From positions 1 to 24,356 of the forward strand of contig JADGRM010000002.1 of the NCBI GenBank assembly GCA_017880945.1: a stretch of DNA of 24,356 nucleotides. The letters are read 5' to 3'. Shown one piece after another: positions 7,296 through 15,154 of this stretch (position 1 is its first letter; every line of letters begins with the position of its first letter). Source of the stretch: Gallionella sp. Lineage in GTDB: Bacteria; Pseudomonadota; Gammaproteobacteria; Burkholderiales; Gallionellaceae. The position numbers and the translations under genes are program-made. Under the pieces are notes generated by a model, which worked only from the letters and a program-made list of their open reading frames with translations, was not told the origin of the DNA and did not search any database.

Positions 7296-8726
7296 TCAGG
7301 GTTTGGGGCCGTTGAATTTGGAGTCGTATTCCGCCTCGATTGTTGGATCTTCCGTGCTTTGTATATGGAACTCGATCCGCGTCACTTCCTTTTTAATGTT
7401 CTGACCGGGTGCCTTGACGAAGATCGTAAACGAAGTGCCGCGGCCATGATGGGTCAGCAGTGGCTGCTCGGCACCGATAATGATCTGCCCCGGCACACCT
7501 TGCTCCGCCGTCACTTGCACATGAAGATCTTTATCGGTCTTGTTGACCACCTTGAATTCGTATTTGTTCTGGATCGAGCCATCGCTCATGCTGACAAATA
7601 ATGGCTGACGTTCCGGGATCACCCTGAGGGTCATCGCACCCAGATGGGTCAAGCCGAATATGATGCCGCCCAACGCGATAAGAATGATGCTGATGTAAAC
7701 CCAGGTACGCGGGTGTTGGTAAAGTTTTTTAACCTGCTTGCCGTCGATCTCGTCCAGTGAGGCGTAGCGGATCAATCCGCGCGGGCGGCCCACCTTGTCC
7801 ATGATGGAATCGCAGGCATCCAGACATAGCCCGCAGGTAATGCAGCCCAATTGCATACCGTTGCGGATATCTACTCCGGTAGGACATACCTGCACGCACT
7901 GAAAACAGTCAATACAGTCGCCTTTTGCATTCGCGCCGGCTTCGGCACCCCGCTGTAGTTTTCCGCGCGGCTCGCCGCGCTTGACATCATAGGTTGGCAT
8001 GATGGTCTGGCTATCTGTCATCACCGCCTGGATGCGTGCATAGGGGCAAAGCCAGAAACAGGTTTGTTCACGCAACAATCCGGCCAGAATGTATGTGCCT
8101 GCTAAGAACATGGTCAATGTTACCCATCCCACCATCGGCAACTGGAAGGCTAGCAAGTTATTCCAATAATCGAAGGCATCGACGAACCAGATCGAAAAAC
8201 TGATTCCGGTTAAAGCTGCGATCACCAGCCAAATCGAATGCTTGGTCACTTTCAGGCGGATTTTTTCAAGGTTCCAGGGCGCATTATCCAATTTGCGCCG
8301 CTGCGTGGGATTACCTTCAATTTTTTCTTCTATCCAGGTAAAAACATCCGTCCACACTGTCTGAAAACAGAAGTAGCCGCAGAATACCCGCGATGCGACG
8401 GATGTCACCGCAAACAAGGTCATTGCCATCACCAACAGCAGTAGCGACAGCATCCAGATATCCTGGGGCAGCACAGTCAGATCGAAAAAGTGAAACTGAC
8501 GGTTCCCGATGTCGAATAGTATGGCTTGCTTGCCCTCCCAACGTAAATAGGGGCCAAGAAAGAAGAGCAACCAGAGCGAGCCGGTCATGTATTTCACCGA
8601 GCGGAAAAACCCCGGCATACGCTTGGCATGGATGGTCTTGTCACCCAGATTGACACTCCAGGTTTCAAACTCCTGATAGATGGCGGTGACGCTGCCAACA
8701 TCTTTTTGTTCGTTCTCTTTTTCCAT
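7296..8726 (-). CDS. ccoG: cbb3 oxidase assembly ferredoxin-like protein CcoG (FixG)
   Basis: A 476-aa membrane protein with several helices in the first 360 residues and a ferredoxin-like region with two Cys clusters: Cys271-x2-Cys274-x2-Cys277-x3-Cys281-Pro and Cys295-x2-Cys298-x2-Cys301-x3-Cys305. Additional cysteines FCGYFC (116-120) and CFWLCP (223-228) are typical of the family. The C-terminus is an IG-like periplasmic domain. CcoG homologues reduce Cu(II) to Cu(I) for oxidase assembly. The ATG at 8726 is chosen because AGGAG lies 8 nt upstream; an in-frame TTG at 8756 would add ten residues without a good site. It follows a terminator, so it probably has its own promoter. Confidence 0.95.
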   Translation of the reverse strand: MEKENEQKDVGSVTAIYQEFETWSVNLGDKTIHAKRMPGFFRSVKYMTGSLWLLFFLGPYLRWEGKQAILFDIGNRQFHFFDLTVLPQDIWMLSLLLLVMAMTLFAVTSVASRVFCGYFCFQTVWTDVFTWIEEKIEGNPTQRRKLDNAPWNLEKIRLKVTKHSIWLVIAALTGISFSIWFVDAFDYWNNLLAFQLPMVGWVTLTMFLAGTYILAGLLREQTCFWLCPYARIQAVMTDSQTIMPTYDVKRGEPRGKLQRGAEAGANAKGDCIDCFQCVQVCPTGVDIRNGMQLGCITCGLCLDACDSIMDKVGRPRGLIRYASLDEIDGKQVKKLYQHPRTWVYISIILIALGGIIFGLTHLGAMTLRVIPERQPLFVSMSDGSIQNKYEFKVVNKTDKDLHVQVTAEQGVPGQIIIGAEQPLLTHHGRGTSFTIFVKAPGQNIKKEVTRIEFHIQSTEDPTIEAEYDSKFNGPKP

Positions 8727-8852
8727 GCCTTTACTCCTGATTTCCTGACTACACAATCGAGCTGATCTGCCAGCCTGACTTACGAATGAATGAATTGTGC
8801 AGCCCTACTCAAAAACTGCTTATTCAGAACTTGCTAATATAGCAGCGTGAAA

Positions 8853-8883
8853 AAAGGAGGAGGCAGCAGTAACCTCCTCCTTT
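8853..8883 (-). terminator. Strong intrinsic terminator after the cbb3 structural genes
   Basis: An 11-bp perfect stem (AAAGGAGGAGG / CCTCCTCCTTT) with a 9-nt loop is followed on the minus strand by a run of T. It lies just after the 42-codon ORF and before ccoG, so it separates ccoNOQP plus the small ORF from ccoGHIS. Confidence 0.85.
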
Positions 8884-8900
8884 CATACCCCGATACAATG

Positions 8901-9029
8901 TTATTGACTGTCTTTGCTTTGTTTGGTTGCATTTCTATACAACAAATACAACAACCAAACCAGTGCCGCAGCACTGCCCGCAACACCGATAATCACACCC
9001 CAAAACACCATGTCGTGATTCATCTGCAT
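8901..9029 (-). CDS. 42-aa single-helix protein downstream of ccoP
   Basis: A 42-codon frame starting MQMNHDMVFWGVIIGVAG, with one predicted helix spanning about residues 8-31 and a basic, polar tail (YRNATKQSKDSQ). GAGGG lies four bases before the first ATG (9029) and ten before a second ATG (9023), so either start is possible. It begins 53 bp after ccoP and ends 18 bp before a strong terminator, so it should be cotranscribed with ccoNOQP. Size and topology (short periplasmic N-terminus, one helix, basic cytoplasmic tail) resemble the small CcoM subunit seen in a Pseudomonas stutzeri cbb3 oxidase. I cannot claim sequence homology. It may be an accessory or assembly subunit. Confidence 0.7.
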   Translation of the reverse strand: MQMNHDMVFWGVIIGVAGSAAALVWLLYLLYRNATKQSKDSQ

Positions 9030-9048
9030 TTTCCCTCGGTAAGATACC

Positions 9049-9071
9049 GCACAGGGCATGATGCCCCGTGC
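9049..9071 (-). other. RNA hairpin between ccoP and the 42-aa ORF
   Basis: GCACAGGGCA and TGCCCCGTGC can pair over ten positions with one A-C mismatch around a 3-nt loop. No T-run follows on the minus strand, so it is more likely a transcript-stabilising or partial-attenuation structure than a terminator. Confidence 0.5.
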
Positions 9072-9082
9072 AGGCATACAGA

Positions 9083-10123
9083 TTACTTTGCGGTCACTGC
9101 TGAAGCAGCCGCTGCTTGGGCAGGTGCTGCGGGTGCATCAGCTTGACCGCCGCCAAACTTATACACGTATACCGCCAACTTCTTGATATCGGCATCGCTC
9201 AATTTCCCGGCTTCCGTGAAGCTTGGCATGATGGCGACACGCGTCTTCGGATCACCGGAGTTCACGCCGTAAGCAATGGTTTGTTTAATCCCTTCCAACG
9301 ATCCGTCAAAACGCCAGATCTTATCGGTCAGGTTGGCCGAACCCATTGCCTGCATCCCCTTGGCATCAGCGCCATGACAAGCGGTACAGTCGCTTTCCAT
9401 GAACACCTTCTTGCCGGCGGTAACTGCAGAATCAGCATCTGCCTTGTTCTTGCCCTCGTCGCTCATTGCCTTGACATACTTCGCCGCATCGTCGATTTGC
9501 TGTGCAGACAAACTGTCTTTATGCGCGACCATCATGCCTTGCCGCCCACCGGAAATGGTGGTGTAAATATCGTCGATCTTGCCGCCATACAACCAATCGT
9601 CGTCGTTCAGAACAGGTGCGAACAGACCCTCCTTATCCCGGGTGCCAACACCGTTGGTACCATGACAGGCTGCACAGTTATCGCCAAACAGCACCTTGCC
9701 GGAGCGTTTCACATACTCGGTCAGATCATTGTCGGCAAGGATCGCCGCCGGTGTCAAATCCTTGAGCTTGGCTTCATACTTGCCGCGCACCGCATCCACT
9801 TCACTTTTCTCGGCTTCCATTTCCTTGATCGCCGACCACCCCCCCAACCCTTTGAAGTAGGTATTGGAAGACGGAACGGGAACGGACGGATAGAACAGCC
9901 AATACACCACCACCCAGATTAGGCTGGCAGTCAGGCCCAGCATCCACCACCTGGGTGGCTGATTGTTAAAATCAGCCAAGTCGTCGTCCCATACGTGCCC
10001 CGTGGTAGTTACACCACCATCGGGGTTTTGATAGGGGTTTCGGTTGCCACTCTCGGCGCGGTGGATATGTTGTGCGCGTGTTTGCCCTTTCCCATCACGA
10101 GAAGGATTTTGATCTTCACTCAT
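9083..10123 (-). CDS. ccoP: cbb3 cytochrome c oxidase diheme subunit CcoP (FixP)
   Basis: A 346-aa subunit that accepts electrons from soluble or membrane cytochromes c and passes them to CcoO. It has a long polar N-terminus, one membrane helix (about residues 59-78) and two class I cytochrome c domains with CAACH (150-154) and CTACH (246-250). Candidate axial methionines lie in GRQGMMVAH and AIMPSF. The C-terminus is an unusual Ala/Pro-rich tail (residues 328-346). The ATG overlaps the ccoQ stop by ATGA and has GGGAG upstream, so translation is coupled. Confidence 0.96.
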   Translation of the reverse strand: MSEDQNPSRDGKGQTRAQHIHRAESGNRNPYQNPDGGVTTTGHVWDDDLADFNNQPPRWWMLGLTASLIWVVVYWLFYPSVPVPSSNTYFKGLGGWSAIKEMEAEKSEVDAVRGKYEAKLKDLTPAAILADNDLTEYVKRSGKVLFGDNCAACHGTNGVGTRDKEGLFAPVLNDDDWLYGGKIDDIYTTISGGRQGMMVAHKDSLSAQQIDDAAKYVKAMSDEGKNKADADSAVTAGKKVFMESDCTACHGADAKGMQAMGSANLTDKIWRFDGSLEGIKQTIAYGVNSGDPKTRVAIMPSFTEAGKLSDADIKKLAVYVYKFGGGQADAPAAPAQAAAASAVTAK

Positions 10124-10317
10124 TTTTTATCTCCCACATTGATATGCTCTTCGTCATCCAGCGCCATACCGCGTTGTGACTCAAACTTGTCTTTGTTTGC
10201 AGGACGGAACACCATGAAATAAACGTAGATCATGGCGACGAACACAAACACGGCAAAAAATACGCCGAGCCAGTCATTCGTAGTCATGGACTCCACATCC
10301 ATGTCCAGGTATCCCAT
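10120..10317 (-). CDS. ccoQ: cbb3 oxidase small subunit CcoQ (FixQ)
   Basis: A single-helix protein (WLGVFFAVFVFVAMIYVYF) in the expected place between ccoO and ccoP. A PANKDKFESQ segment and an acidic tail follow the helix. CcoQ stabilises the oxidase. The start is uncertain: an in-frame GTG at 10329 overlaps the ccoO end, and ATGs lie at 10317, 10302 and 10287. The 10317 start gives 65 aa. Only the 10287 ATG has a nearby GGAG, but at just 3-nt spacing. The stop overlaps the ccoP start. Confidence 0.85.
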   Translation of the reverse strand: MGYLDMDVESMTTNDWLGVFFAVFVFVAMIYVYFMVFRPANKDKFESQRGMALDDEEHINVGDKK

Positions 10318-10321
10318 CAGC

Positions 10322-11086
10322 TTAATCACGGTAATTCACGCCTTCGGTAAATTTGATTTGATTGCCCAAGCCTTGCAAGTAAGCAATGACAGCGTCCAGC
10401 TCGGTCTTGCCTTCCACTGCATCCTTCGCGCTGGCGATGTCGGCATCGGTGTACGGAGATGGATAGAAGGGCATCTTGCGCATCACTTTCATGGTATCGG
10501 CTACGTTGCCCGCATCCACCTTGCTGTTCTCCAGCCAGAAGAAGTTGGGCATCACGGACTCGGGCACGACTTCACGAGGATATCTCAGATGGCGGCGATG
10601 CCACTCATCCGAATACTTGCCGCCCACACGGGCCAAATCAGGACCGGTACGCTTGGATCCCCACTGGAACGGGTGGTCGTACATGGATTCGGAAGACACC
10701 GAGTAGTGACCATAACGATCCTTCTCGTCGCGGAACGGGCGGATCATCTGCGAGTGACACAAGTAACAGCCTTCGCGGATGTACACCTCGCGTCCGGCCA
10801 ATTCCAGCGGCTTGTAAGGCCGCACGCCGTCGCCCGGCTTCCAGTCATCCAGGGATTGACCCGGCTTGCGATTCCAGACGATGGGGGCTGTGTCACCCGC
10901 GTTTTTCTGCGATTCTTTTACGTTGGGCGACAAGTGAGTCATTGTGCTGTCCAGATAAAACAGTGGCACGATTTCCACTATGCCTGCCACCGACACCGCC
11001 AAGGCAATTAATACAAACAACACGACGGTGCTGCGTTCCAGCTTGTCCTGCAATTTAGTTGAATAAATCTTGTCGTGATTAGACAT
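10322..11086 (-). CDS. ccoO: cbb3 cytochrome c oxidase monoheme subunit CcoO (FixO)
   Basis: A 254-aa subunit with one N-terminal membrane helix (about residues 20-43) and a periplasmic cytochrome c domain with heme site CYLCH (107-111). The likely axial Met179 lies in VMPNFFW. It transfers electrons from CcoP to the CcoN core. AAGGAG lies 7 nt before the ATG, and the gene starts 11 bp after ccoN. Confidence 0.97.
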   Translation of the reverse strand: MSNHDKIYSTKLQDKLERSTVVLFVLIALAVSVAGIVEIVPLFYLDSTMTHLSPNVKESQKNAGDTAPIVWNRKPGQSLDDWKPGDGVRPYKPLELAGREVYIREGCYLCHSQMIRPFRDEKDRYGHYSVSSESMYDHPFQWGSKRTGPDLARVGGKYSDEWHRRHLRYPREVVPESVMPNFFWLENSKVDAGNVADTMKVMRKMPFYPSPYTDADIASAKDAVEGKTELDAVIAYLQGLGNQIKFTEGVNYRD

Positions 11087-11097
11087 GTCTCACTCCT

Positions 11098-12528
11098 TTA
11101 TGCTTTAGCAAGAACGGCATTAGTACCGCGCGCAGCACTTGCCTGGCGCACAGTCATCACCACGTTGAACAACATGATCCATGCACCCAGATTGAAGATG
11201 ACGCCACCGACGACACGCATCGCGTAGTACGGATGCATGGCGGAAACGGACTCCACGAAGGTATAGGTCAACGCGCCATATTCGTCATAATCACGCCACA
11301 TCAAACCTTGCATGATGCCGGACACCCACATCGCGACGACATAGATCACAGTGCCGATCGTCGCCATCCAGAAGTGCACGTTCACCAGACGGTCGGAATA
11401 CATTTCGGTATGCCACAGCTTCTTCACCATATGGTAAATCGCACCCACGGAAACCATCGCTACCCAGCCCAGCGCACCTGAATGCACGTGACCGATGGTC
11501 CAGTCGGTGTAGTGTGATAACGCATTTACGGTCTTGATGGACATCACCGGGCCTTCGAAGGTGGACATCGCGTAGAACGCCAGAGACACCACCAGGAAGC
11601 GCAGGATGTAGTCGGTGCGCAGACGATCCCAGGCACCGGACAAGGTCATCATGCCGTTCATCGCACCACCCCAGGACGGGATGATCATCGCCAGGGAAAT
11701 CGCAGCGGCCAAGGAGCCGGTCCAGTCAGGCAATGCGGTGTATTGCAGATGGTGCGCGCCCAACCACACATAACCGAAGGTCAGTGTCCAGAAGTGCAAC
11801 ACGGACAGGCGGTAAGAGTACACCGGGCGATTTGCCTGCTTGGGCACGAAGTAGTACATGATCCCCAAAAAGCCGGCGGTCAGGTAGAAACCCACTGCAT
11901 TGTGACCCCACCACCATTGAATCATGGCATCTTGCACGCCCGAGTAGATGGAGTAGGACTTGGTCAGGCTGACCGGGATTGCCAGGCTGTTCACCACATG
12001 CAGGTAAGTGATCATGATGATCATGCTCATAAAGAACCAGTTCGACACATAGATGTGCGAACTCTTGCGTATCGCGACCGTCATGATGTAATTCAAACCA
12101 AATGCCACCCAGACCACGGCGATCAGAATATCAATTGGCCATTCCAGCTCTGCATATTCCTTGCCTTGGGTCATTCCCAGCGGTAACGTGATCACGGCCA
12201 GCACGATGATCAGGTTCCAACCCCAGAAGGTGAACCACGCCAGGCCGTTGCTCCACAGCTTGGCCGCACCGGTGCGCTGCACTATATAATAGCCAGTGGC
12301 CATCAAGGTGGAACCACCAAATGCAAAAATCACCGAGTTGGTATGCAGCGGACGCAGTCGCCCAAAGGTGATGTAAGGTATATCAAAATTCAGAAACGGC
12401 CACGCCAATTCAGATGCAATATACACACCGAGCAACGTGCCTACGACCAGATATATAGCGGCCATGATGGTAAACCATCTGACCACATCCATATCGTATT
12501 TGACCGGTATCGCTTGAGTAGCTTCCAC
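11098..12528 (-). CDS. ccoN: cbb3 cytochrome c oxidase catalytic subunit CcoN (FixN)
   Basis: A 476-aa heme-copper oxidase subunit with about 12 membrane helices that reduces O2 and pumps protons at low oxygen. By family alignment His62 and His349 would bind the low-spin heme b, His347 the high-spin heme b3, and His209, His259 and His260 CuB. Tyr253 in FGYVWLGAHH fits the cross-linked tyrosine. All these residues are present, so the enzyme looks functional. The start is GTG at 12528, with AAGGAG (12537-12542) 8 nt upstream; no upstream ATG fits. It heads the ccoNOQP operon. Confidence 0.97.
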   Translation of the reverse strand: MEATQAIPVKYDMDVVRWFTIMAAIYLVVGTLLGVYIASELAWPFLNFDIPYITFGRLRPLHTNSVIFAFGGSTLMATGYYIVQRTGAAKLWSNGLAWFTFWGWNLIIVLAVITLPLGMTQGKEYAELEWPIDILIAVVWVAFGLNYIMTVAIRKSSHIYVSNWFFMSMIIMITYLHVVNSLAIPVSLTKSYSIYSGVQDAMIQWWWGHNAVGFYLTAGFLGIMYYFVPKQANRPVYSYRLSVLHFWTLTFGYVWLGAHHLQYTALPDWTGSLAAAISLAMIIPSWGGAMNGMMTLSGAWDRLRTDYILRFLVVSLAFYAMSTFEGPVMSIKTVNALSHYTDWTIGHVHSGALGWVAMVSVGAIYHMVKKLWHTEMYSDRLVNVHFWMATIGTVIYVVAMWVSGIMQGLMWRDYDEYGALTYTFVESVSAMHPYYAMRVVGGVIFNLGAWIMLFNVVMTVRQASAARGTNAVLAKA

Positions 12529-12553
12529 GGTAACCTCTCCTTCCAGAGCCTAA

Positions 12554-12576
12554 GTAATAAACAATGTGTTATTTAC
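12554..12576. promoter_or_regulatory. Imperfect 23-bp dyad upstream of ccoN
   Basis: GTAATAAACA and TGTTATTTAC are inverted around ATG (8 of 10 positions pair), placed 26-48 bp before the ccoN start. It could be an operator or a 5'-UTR hairpin. It does not match the FNR consensus TTGAT-N4-ATCAA. Confidence 0.4.
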
Positions 12577-13020
12577 TCTCAAACTAAAAAAGTAAATGAC
12601 GCACCCCCTTCTTCCAGCTTTCAAGCCGCGCGGTCATGGTACACCGTCCAGCGAGAAAAAAAATACAGGTCTACACCTTTTTATACCTTCATGATTTACT
12701 AGGTTATGGCAGCAATTGAATCGAGAAAATCACAAAAATTGAAGTCGATGAACTGGGGATTCAACAGGATGTAAATATATTCCTATCTGCATCACCCGGT
12801 CAGAATATGAGTCCCTCTACGTCAGGAATTAAACGATGTATCTATTATGCATCTTATATGGGCGTGCATTCTTTAGTCAAGCGAGAAAATCCGAAAAGGC
12901 AGGGCAGAATGGCCTGTTACCGATACCAGGTTTGCTTGTTTGATCAAGCGCAAAAATTTTTAGTGGAAGAAAGGTCAAACAATCACAGGAAAAAGCCGGC
13001 TTAACTCATTTCGAGTTTGG
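12577..13020. other. ccoN upstream region, no gene
   Basis: About 440 bp between sco and ccoN without a supported gene. A FNR/Anr-like site with two mismatches (TTGAAGTCGATGAA, 12739-12752) lies about 210 bp before ccoN. FNR-type control of cbb3 operons is common, but this match is weak and far away. A TATAAA on the minus strand could be a -10 element. Confidence 0.4.
12990..13017 (-). terminator. Weak intrinsic terminator after the SCO gene
   Basis: Downstream of the SCO stop, the minus strand has a small AACTC/GAGTT hairpin followed by the palindrome AAGCCGGCTT leading into five T. Stems are short, so efficiency is doubtful. Confidence 0.35.
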
Positions 13021-13605
13021 TCAGCGACCGATGGCCAGCAGCAATCGAATGTCCTGTGCCAGTTGTTCAGCGCTCTGCCCGTAAGGGGCAAGCAACAATG
13101 GTTTGCCTCTTGTGCCAAGCAGATACATTCCGGCGGTATGATCCAGCGTATAGCCGCCGTGTTTGTCATCCTGTTTCACATAATTAACACCAAAGGCATT
13201 GGCCGCTTGCTTGGTAGCCTGTTCATCACCATACAAGCCCAAGAAAGAAGGGTCAAAGGACGGGACAAACTTCGCGAGCAGCTCTGGACTATCCCGTTCA
13301 GGATCCAGCGTGACGAACAAGACCTGTACCCGGTCCACATCCTTGCCAAGCAGATGCATAACCTGCGCCAAATCGGCCAGCGTGGTGGGGCATATCTCGG
13401 GACAGTGGGTATAACCAAAGAACAGCACGACCACTTTTCCCCTGAAATCCAACAGGCTGCGAGGCTTGCCATTAAAATCGGCAAGCTGGAAATCAGCATG
13501 CGCATGTTGCCAGGAGACGTCTTTGGCATGGTAAGGCGACGGCATCTCCGGCTCCCCGCACGCGCCAAGCAGCAATATCAATAAAATTGAAAAGAAGTTA
13601 CGCAT
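13021..13605 (-). CDS. SCO1/SenC-type copper chaperone lipoprotein
   Basis: A 194-aa protein with an N-terminal lipoprotein signal (lipobox LLGAC, Cys16) and a thioredoxin-like SCO domain. Copper-binding residues of the family are present: Cys68-Pro-Glu-Ile-Cys72 in FFGYTHCPEICPTT and His156 in YTLDHTAGMYLL. SCO proteins deliver copper to oxidase copper sites and act on the periplasmic face. AAGGTGG lies 7 nt before the ATG. It lies upstream of ccoN in the same direction with a 490-bp gap, so separate transcription is likely but a shared role in oxidase copper supply is plausible. Confidence 0.92.
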   Translation of the reverse strand: MRNFFSILLILLLGACGEPEMPSPYHAKDVSWQHAHADFQLADFNGKPRSLLDFRGKVVVLFFGYTHCPEICPTTLADLAQVMHLLGKDVDRVQVLFVTLDPERDSPELLAKFVPSFDPSFLGLYGDEQATKQAANAFGVNYVKQDDKHGGYTLDHTAGMYLLGTRGKPLLLAPYGQSAEQLAQDIRLLLAIGR

Positions 13606-13728
13606 CTTGAGCCACCTTGAAAGTTAATGTTTCTGATGACACTCCTAGCTGTCGACGCCAGTTCTACGAAGGTATATGCAAACAAGAATTATAGAGCGCT
13701 AAGCCGTGTGGTGAAGAAGTAGGGGCGA

Positions 13729-14439
13729 TTATGCATCTACATGACAGCTCCCTGCCCAACCGTGCATAGCAAAAACATAGCCTACCTTTATCAGCCCATA
13801 TATGCCGAACGCCATCACTATCAGTCCGGCAAATAATCGAACTCTGGGTGATTGTACCCAATGGCGGCAACGTTCCCAGAACAGGCCGATGACCAGCAGA
13901 TTTGGCAAGGTGCCCAAGCCGAATACCAGCATGATCAACGCGCCGCTTTGCGCGTGACCGCTGGCCAGTGCCGTGACCAGCACGCTGTATACCAGCCCGC
14001 ACGGCAACCAGCCCCATAACGTGCCGAGCAACAGGGCTCGCGCTGGAGTTGTTATGGGAAACAAGGGGCGTGTCAGCGGTTGTATGCGTTGCCATAACAT
14101 ACTGCCGGCCTGCTCGATGCGCCGCACCATGCTCCAGATACCGGCGAGGTACAAGCCAAGCGCGATCAGCATCAAGCTGGATAGCGCAAACAGCAAATGC
14201 TGTATCGGCACCACATCGCGCAATAATAAACCGGCTTGTCCGATAGCACCGACCAGTAAGCCGGCCAAGGTATAGCTGGCGATGCGCCCGCTGTTGTAAG
14301 CAAGGTGAAACGGCCAGCGTGCACCGTCTTTCGGTAATTGCGCAGTAAGGATGCCGACAATACTGCCGCACATGCCAAGGCAGTGTACGCCACCGAGCAA
14401 TCCGACAAAAAATACCGCGATGATGCTGAATTCTGTCAT
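13729..14439 (-). CDS. DsbD_2/TauE-SafE-like membrane protein, probable metal handling
   Basis: A 236-aa protein with about six membrane helices. It carries GGVHCLGMCGS (His19, Cys20, Met23, Cys24) and GWLPCGLVYS (Cys147), the conserved motifs of the 'sulfite exporter TauE/SafE' (DsbD_2, PF13386) group often found next to cbb3 assembly genes. The Cys/His/Met pattern suggests a role in copper or thiol handling; the substrate is not established. The C-terminus ends in SCHVDA. AGGAAAG precedes the ATG at 14439. The 123-bp gap to the SCO gene may allow cotranscription. Confidence 0.85.
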   Translation of the reverse strand: MTEFSIIAVFFVGLLGGVHCLGMCGSIVGILTAQLPKDGARWPFHLAYNSGRIASYTLAGLLVGAIGQAGLLLRDVVPIQHLLFALSSLMLIALGLYLAGIWSMVRRIEQAGSMLWQRIQPLTRPLFPITTPARALLLGTLWGWLPCGLVYSVLVTALASGHAQSGALIMLVFGLGTLPNLLVIGLFWERCRHWVQSPRVRLFAGLIVMAFGIYGLIKVGYVFAMHGWAGSCHVDA

Positions 14440-14785
14440 GCGTTCTTTCCTGTTCCAGTGATTCCAGACCCGGAAGCTTCAAGTATGGAAACATCGTAAC
14501 ACTATGTGCATCGGCTCGTACCCGGTATGGAAGCACACCGGGCAACGGCACGTCAATGCGCGGTTACAACGAGGCGGCATCTTTTTCCCGGTCAGCATAC
14601 CAGCCTTGATGGCATCCGTTCATGTGGCGATCGAAAGTTTATGGAATGTTTTAAGTCTAGCTGGATCATCACCGATTCTAGCTGCCGCTGATCAGTTCGA
14701 GAATTTGGTACAAATGGGAATCCGCGGGCTGATTGTGCAATAAAATCCGGGTCAAATAGTCACGCAAAATATCAGTGAAAAGCCC
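14440..14785. other. Intergenic region between divergent genes
   Basis: No supported gene. A plus-strand frame from 14504 to 14743 ends with a protein-like stretch (SSPILAAADQFENLVQMGIR) vaguely like the C-terminus of a TetR-type regulator, but it has no ribosome site and no DNA-binding domain. Confidence 0.4.
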
Positions 14786-14813
14786 TTGCTTGCGTAACAA
14801 ATTGTGCTACGAT
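14786..14813 (+). promoter_or_regulatory. Promoter-like sequence for the 31-aa micro-ORF
   Basis: TTGCTT (14786-14791) and TACGAT (14808-14813) are spaced by 16 bp, resembling a sigma-70 promoter. Transcription would start near 14820, about 45 bp before the micro-ORF. Confidence 0.55.
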
Positions 14814-14865
14814 GAAATTAGTTTGATTGGTTCTTGTGTTCAATCTGGTTACCCGGGAGAAAAAA

Positions 14866-14961
14866 ATGGCTATGATCGCGACAATCTGTGCAGTTGGTAC
14901 CGCAATTGGGGCAGTTCTGTTTTCCGTGTGGATGCTTAAACAGCTGTTCGCCAGTAACTGA
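14866..14961 (+). CDS. 31-aa single-helix membrane micro-protein
   Basis: A 31-codon frame beginning MAMIATICAVGTAIGAV with a single hydrophobic helix over about residues 3-22, one Cys (residue 8), and a short basic end (MLKQLFASN). A GGGAG ribosome site lies six bases upstream, a promoter-like sequence precedes it, and a strong terminator starts 18 bp after the stop. This complete transcription unit supports a real gene. I do not recognise the sequence; its size resembles regulators or subunits such as CydX or AcrZ, but nothing ties it to them. It is divergent from the DsbD_2-like gene and upstream of greB. Confidence 0.65.
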   Translation: MAMIATICAVGTAIGAVLFSVWMLKQLFASN

Positions 14962-14979
14962 GTAAAACACAATAAAATA

Positions 14980-15006
14980 AAAAAACCAGCGCAGGCTGGT
15001 TTTTTT
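14980..15006 (+). terminator. Strong intrinsic terminator after the micro-ORF
   Basis: A-run plus CCAGC and GCTGG around the GCAG loop, followed by seven T (AAAAAACCAGC...GCTGGTTTTTTT). The flanking A and T runs extend the stem, and the structure could work in both directions. Confidence 0.9.
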
Positions 15007-15154
15007 ATTTTGGCTTGAACATGATAATTGATATCCGGATCCCGGCAAAACCAACAAAATAGGGCTGGGCCGGATAACTGCATTGGCGAATCTTTTTCAC
15101 AAATCTCTATCGAGCACTTTTTGATTGCCTACCCCTGTAGTCCCACTTAAATCA

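Noticed and set aside
9116..9922. Plus-strand open frame (268 codons) opposite ccoP
   Set aside because: Antisense to the diheme subunit, with no ribosome site and no family resemblance.
12914..12965. Hairpin around GCTTG-TTTGAT-CAAGC as an FNR site or terminator
   Set aside because: Spacing does not fit FNR (TTGAT-N4-ATCAA), and the stem is only five bases, so neither role is supported.
12807..13004. 65-codon plus-strand frame upstream of ccoN
   Set aside because: No ribosome site, no recognisable motif, and it lies in a region more likely to be regulatory.
14504..14743. Possible TetR-type regulator C-terminus
   Set aside because: Only one short stretch is suggestive; there is no DNA-binding domain or ribosome site, and half of the frame looks random.
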